Origin: JBGSST01 sp041736915
GTDB taxonomy: Bacteria; Bdellovibrionota; FAC87; UBA2466
Assembly (NCBI GenBank): GCA_041736915.1
Contig: JBGSST010000446.1
Coordinates: 1 to 8,831 of the forward strand
Direction: 5' to 3'
Length of the DNA stretch: 8,831 bases
Made by a program: the position numbers and the translations under genes. Positions 6,668 to 8,831 of the stretch are shown here, in pieces (position 1 is the stretch's first letter; the number at the start of each line of letters is the position of its first letter). The notes under the pieces are model-generated. The model was not told the origin of the DNA. It searched no databases and saw nothing but the letters and a program-made list of their open reading frames with translations.

Positions 6668-7747
6668 GTGGCAGCGCGAAAGCCCTTTCAGCGTCTTACG
6701 TCGATTCGGACGAAGATCTTTTTCATTCTTTTGGGCACCGGTGTGCTCGGGCTCGCCGTTTTGGCCGCCCCGCATTTCTTTCTCGACAAGCCGGAGTGGG
6801 GCCCGGGAATTCTCTTCCAGCTGGAGGCGCTGGCGCGCGGCCCGGCTTCGCTCGAAGACGGCGCCTTCATTCTGGCCGGTATTCAGCTCTGCACGATCGC
6901 CACCGTGCTTTTTCTCGCCCACTGGCTCATATCGCTCGTGCTGCGGCCGATTGCCGTACTTCACGAGGGGGTCGAGCAGATTGGTGAGGGGCATTGGGAC
7001 TACCGTATGAAGCTGCACCGCTGGGACGAGCTCGGGGCGCTGGCGGCCGGATTCAACTCGCTGGCCGGCAAGGTGAAATCCACGGTCGAGGCGAAAGAGC
7101 ACGTATTGGTAGAGGTGAGCCACGAGCTAGCCAAGCCGCTCGAAGCGGCGAAGGGTATCGTGCGCAGCATTCCCGCCGACGACGCCATGGCGGAACTCGC
7201 CGAACGGCTCGCCGAAATGGAAGTCATGGTCGAACGGCTCATCGAAGCGGCCAAACTTCACACGCTAAACGGCGGTATCGTGCGCACCACGTCCGACCTC
7301 GTCGAGATCACCAAAGACGTCGTGGCGGGCTTTCAGTCGCGGGGGCTGATGCTGGCCATCGTCGAGAATCCGCCCAAGGTAATGGCCCGGGTAGACGTCA
7401 CCCGCTACCGGATTTTAGTCACCAACCTCCTCGAAAATGCCCTTCGCCATTCGCCCAAGGACAAAGGGGTCACCGTGGCACTTTCGCTCCAGCCCCAGCG
7501 GGTAAGGCTCGAGGTGCGCGACGAAGGAGAGGGAATTCCCCCCGAAGAGCTCACGAAAGTCTTCGAAGCGTTCTACCGATCGCCGTCGGCCCGTAAGGAG
7601 CGCGAAGACGGGTTCGCCGAGGTTCGTCAGGGGTTCGGGCTTGGATTGAGCCTTTGCCGGCAGGTAGTGCTGGCCCACGGCGGAACGATTAGTCTAGAAA
7701 GTACGGTCGGGCGGGGCACCTCGGCGATCGTTTTACTGCCCCTATAA
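6668..7747 (+). CDS. HAMP-type sensor histidine kinase
   Basis: The product has 359 residues. A first membrane helix (about 16-38) and a second (about 68-93) bracket a short loop of about 30 residues, too small for most ligand-binding folds. A HAMP domain follows (about 92-138; LRPIAVLHEGVEQI then DELGALAAGFNSL), then the dimerisation helix with phospho-acceptor His152 in VSHELAKPLEA, an N box LLENALRHSP (254-263), a G1 box DEGEGI (285-290) and a G2 box GFGLGL (322-327). The usual Thr four residues after the histidine (SHELRTP), important for phosphatase activity in HisKA kinases, is Lys156 here. The start is GTG 6668; a TGA at 6659-6661 in this frame rules out an earlier one, and the Shine-Dalgarno is poor. 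It follows the ETR1-like kinase by 36 bases with no receiver of its own nearby, so the two kinases may share the upstream receiver. Confidence 0.9.
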   Translation: MAARKPFQRLTSIRTKIFFILLGTGVLGLAVLAAPHFFLDKPEWGPGILFQLEALARGPASLEDGAFILAGIQLCTIATVLFLAHWLISLVLRPIAVLHEGVEQIGEGHWDYRMKLHRWDELGALAAGFNSLAGKVKSTVEAKEHVLVEVSHELAKPLEAAKGIVRSIPADDAMAELAERLAEMEVMVERLIEAAKLHTLNGGIVRTTSDLVEITKDVVAGFQSRGLMLAIVENPPKVMARVDVTRYRILVTNLLENALRHSPKDKGVTVALSLQPQRVRLEVRDEGEGIPPEELTKVFEAFYRSPSARKEREDGFAEVRQGFGLGLSLCRQVVLAHGGTISLESTVGRGTSAIVLLPL

Positions 7748-7754
7748 ATTTTTT
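7713..7754 (+). terminator. Possible intrinsic terminator at the end of the signalling operon
   Basis: GGGGCA (7713-7718) pairs perfectly with TGCCCC (7737-7742) around an 18-base loop, overlapping the last codons of the second kinase. An AT-rich spacer and six T (7749-7754) follow. The loop is long and the T-run starts six bases after the stem, so termination may be partial. Confidence 0.4.
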
Positions 7755-7905
7755 CGGCCTTTTTCGTCACCTTCGAATACCTAGTTGAATTTCCGTCGAT
7801 TTACGCGCTGCGCTTTGTTTTTCTGCCGTCCGTAGTCCAAGGTATTAAGGTCTGCCACCAGACCCCAACAATTGATCTTTTTGACCGGATGCGTTAGGAG
7901 AAGAC
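7748..7905 (+). promoter_or_regulatory. Leader region of the M23 lipoprotein gene, with hairpin
   Basis: These 158 bases are more AT-rich than the genes around them. A perfect inverted repeat GGTCTG-CCAC-CAGACC lies at 7849-7864 and lacks an immediate T-run, so it is more likely an operator or 5' leader hairpin than a terminator. TATTAA (7843-7848), just upstream, matches four of six bases of a -10 box, with a poor -35 (TTTCTG, 7820-7825) at 17-base spacing. If that promoter is real, the hairpin would lie at the very 5' end of the transcript. AGGAG at 7896-7900 is the Shine-Dalgarno for the next gene. Confidence 0.4.
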
Positions 7906-8637
7906 TTGTCCTTAAATCAACGCGTGAAAACTATTGCCATCATTTCAATCGCTTGCCTGCTTACGTCGTGCGCCGGAGTGCGCTCGCGGTACCATGAGGT
8001 CGCCCAGGGCGAAACTCTGCAGGGCATCGCCAAGCGTTTTGATGTGCCCCTGACCGGTCTGGTCGCTTCCAACCCGGAAGCCGCCAAGGGCAAGGTCACG
8101 GCCGGTGACAAGCTTTACATTCCGTTTGAAGAGCGGGCCGACTGGGACGCCGAAGGTGGTATCAGCCACGCGGTCGATCGCCGCGTGACCTCGACCTTGA
8201 ACAAAGATAATGGCGAGACGCAGCCGGCTTTTCTATGGCCCGTCCGTGGAAACCTGAGCTCGTTCTACGGCCTCCGTTACCGCCACCACAAAGAGACTTC
8301 GCACGAAGGCATCGACGTAGCTGCGCCTACGGGAACTCCCGTAAAAGCCGCGCGCTCGGGCCACGTGATTTATGCCGGAAGCCGCATCAAGGGCTACGGC
8401 AACATGGTCATCATCCGCCACGCGGATAAGTACTCGACCGTGTACGCGCACCTTTCGAAATTCAAAGTGAAGAAGGGCCAGTTCATCGGACGTGGTCAAC
8501 TACTGGGACTCGTCGGCCGCACCGGCCGCGCCCGTGGCGCGCATCTGCATTTTGAAATCCGCGACGGCCAAACGCCGGTCGACCCGATGCAGTTCCTGCC
8601 GAACGGCGCTTACGCCGTTTCCGGCTTCGGTAAGTAA
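7906..8637 (+). CDS. LysM + M23 murein endopeptidase lipoprotein (NlpD/EnvC type)
   Basis: The product has 243 residues. The start is taken as TTG 7906 because AGGAG lies five bases upstream; GTG 7924 is a less well-placed alternative. The signal peptide ends in the lipobox LTSC (Cys22), so the protein should be anchored to a membrane facing the periplasm. A LysM peptidoglycan-binding domain follows (about 29-74), then a polar linker and an M23 peptidase domain (about 110-232). The zinc and catalytic residues are present: His133-x3-Asp137, His182 and His213-x-His215. E. coli NlpD has lost these residues and only activates an amidase; this protein looks able to cut peptide crosslinks itself. 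Its position downstream of surE echoes the surE-pcm-nlpD-rpoS cluster, but pcm is missing and a minus-strand gene follows instead of rpoS. A role in cell division or wall remodelling is inferred. Confidence 0.92.
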   Translation: MSLNQRVKTIAIISIACLLTSCAGVRSRYHEVAQGETLQGIAKRFDVPLTGLVASNPEAAKGKVTAGDKLYIPFEERADWDAEGGISHAVDRRVTSTLNKDNGETQPAFLWPVRGNLSSFYGLRYRHHKETSHEGIDVAAPTGTPVKAARSGHVIYAGSRIKGYGNMVIIRHADKYSTVYAHLSKFKVKKGQFIGRGQLLGLVGRTGRARGAHLHFEIRDGQTPVDPMQFLPNGAYAVSGFGK

Positions 8638-8640
8638 CCT

Positions 8641-8831
8641 TTAGTTCCCGATCGGCGTGAACAACGGCTTTTCCGCCGACACGTTCAGGTCCGCCGGATC
8701 GGCGAATAGGATGTCCGCGGGCAGCACGCCGTCTTCGGGCGCGACGTCGCAGGCTTCTACCGCGTTAGCATCCGTGGCTAGGTCGGCCGCTAAACGGCCA
8801 CCCAGGCCGCCGCCGCCGCCCGCTCCGGAGA
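8641..8831 (-). CDS. C-terminal end of an unidentified Gly-rich protein (partial)
   Basis: A minus-strand frame is open from the right edge of the window to the TAA at 8641-8643, giving 62 visible residues. It begins with a Gly-rich stretch (GAGGGGGLGG), continues with an acidic segment (LAADLATDANAVEACDVAPEDG) and ends KPLFTPIGN. Its stop lies three bases from the stop of the M23 gene, so the two genes converge with almost no gap. The fragment is short and low in complexity, and I recognise no family. The coding call rests on the open frame, its tight fit against the neighbouring stop and the lack of another gene here. Confidence 0.5.
   Translation of the reverse strand, partial: SGAGGGGGLGGRLAADLATDANAVEACDVAPEDGVLPADILFADPADLNVSAEKPLFTPIGN

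Noticed and set aside
6314..7123. Minus-strand open frame of 269 codons across the two kinase genes
   Set aside because: It lies opposite well-supported kinase domains on the + strand and its translation has no recognisable motifs; long antisense frames are common in GC-rich DNA.

Overview
This window looks like chromosomal DNA from a GC-rich Gram-negative bacterium. Two predicted lipoproteins, a secreted protein with a type I signal peptide and an NlpD-type murein hydrolase all imply an outer membrane. The gene mix (TPR plus winged-helix regulator, surE to nlpD spacing, many sensor kinases) fits the former Deltaproteobacteria/Bdellovibrionota better than Gammaproteobacteria, but that placement is an inference. 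The standard genetic code is used. No tRNA, rRNA, insertion sequence or CRISPR array is visible.

Layout, left to right. (1) 1-1337, +: the 3' part of a TPR protein ending in two winged-helix DNA-binding domains. (2) 1452-2285, +: an unrecognised lipoprotein. It converges, through a bidirectional terminator at 2284-2316, on (3) 2338-2826, -: a small secreted protein with six cysteines after the signal peptide. (4) A divergent gap at 2827-2949, then a compact + strand run: prfB (RF2, with the classical programmed +1 frameshift), surE one base later, a stand-alone receiver (Rcp1/CheY-like), a membrane histidine kinase overlapping it by ATGA, and a second HAMP-type membrane histidine kinase ending at 7747. 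A weak terminator-like hairpin lies at its end. (5) 7906-8637, +: a LysM + M23 lipoprotein (NlpD/EnvC type). (6) 8641-8831, -: the C-terminal end of an unidentified Gly-rich protein converging on it.

The most notable content is the three-gene signalling module at 4881-7747. The first kinase carries an ethylene-receptor-type (ETR1-like) transmembrane sensor, including the Cys-x-x-x-His copper-site pair, fused directly to a phytochrome-like kinase core with no GAF domain. Two polar sensor residues known to matter in ETR1 are substituted (Asp25 to Asn, Lys91 to Arg). The linker holds a perfect 18-bp tandem duplication that changes helix phase. The module sits between surE and an nlpD-like gene, where pcm lies in the E. 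coli surE-pcm-nlpD-rpoS cluster. It may be co-transcribed with prfB and surE, since no terminator separates them. The RF2 also has an unusual SPY in place of the stop-codon-reading SPF tripeptide.
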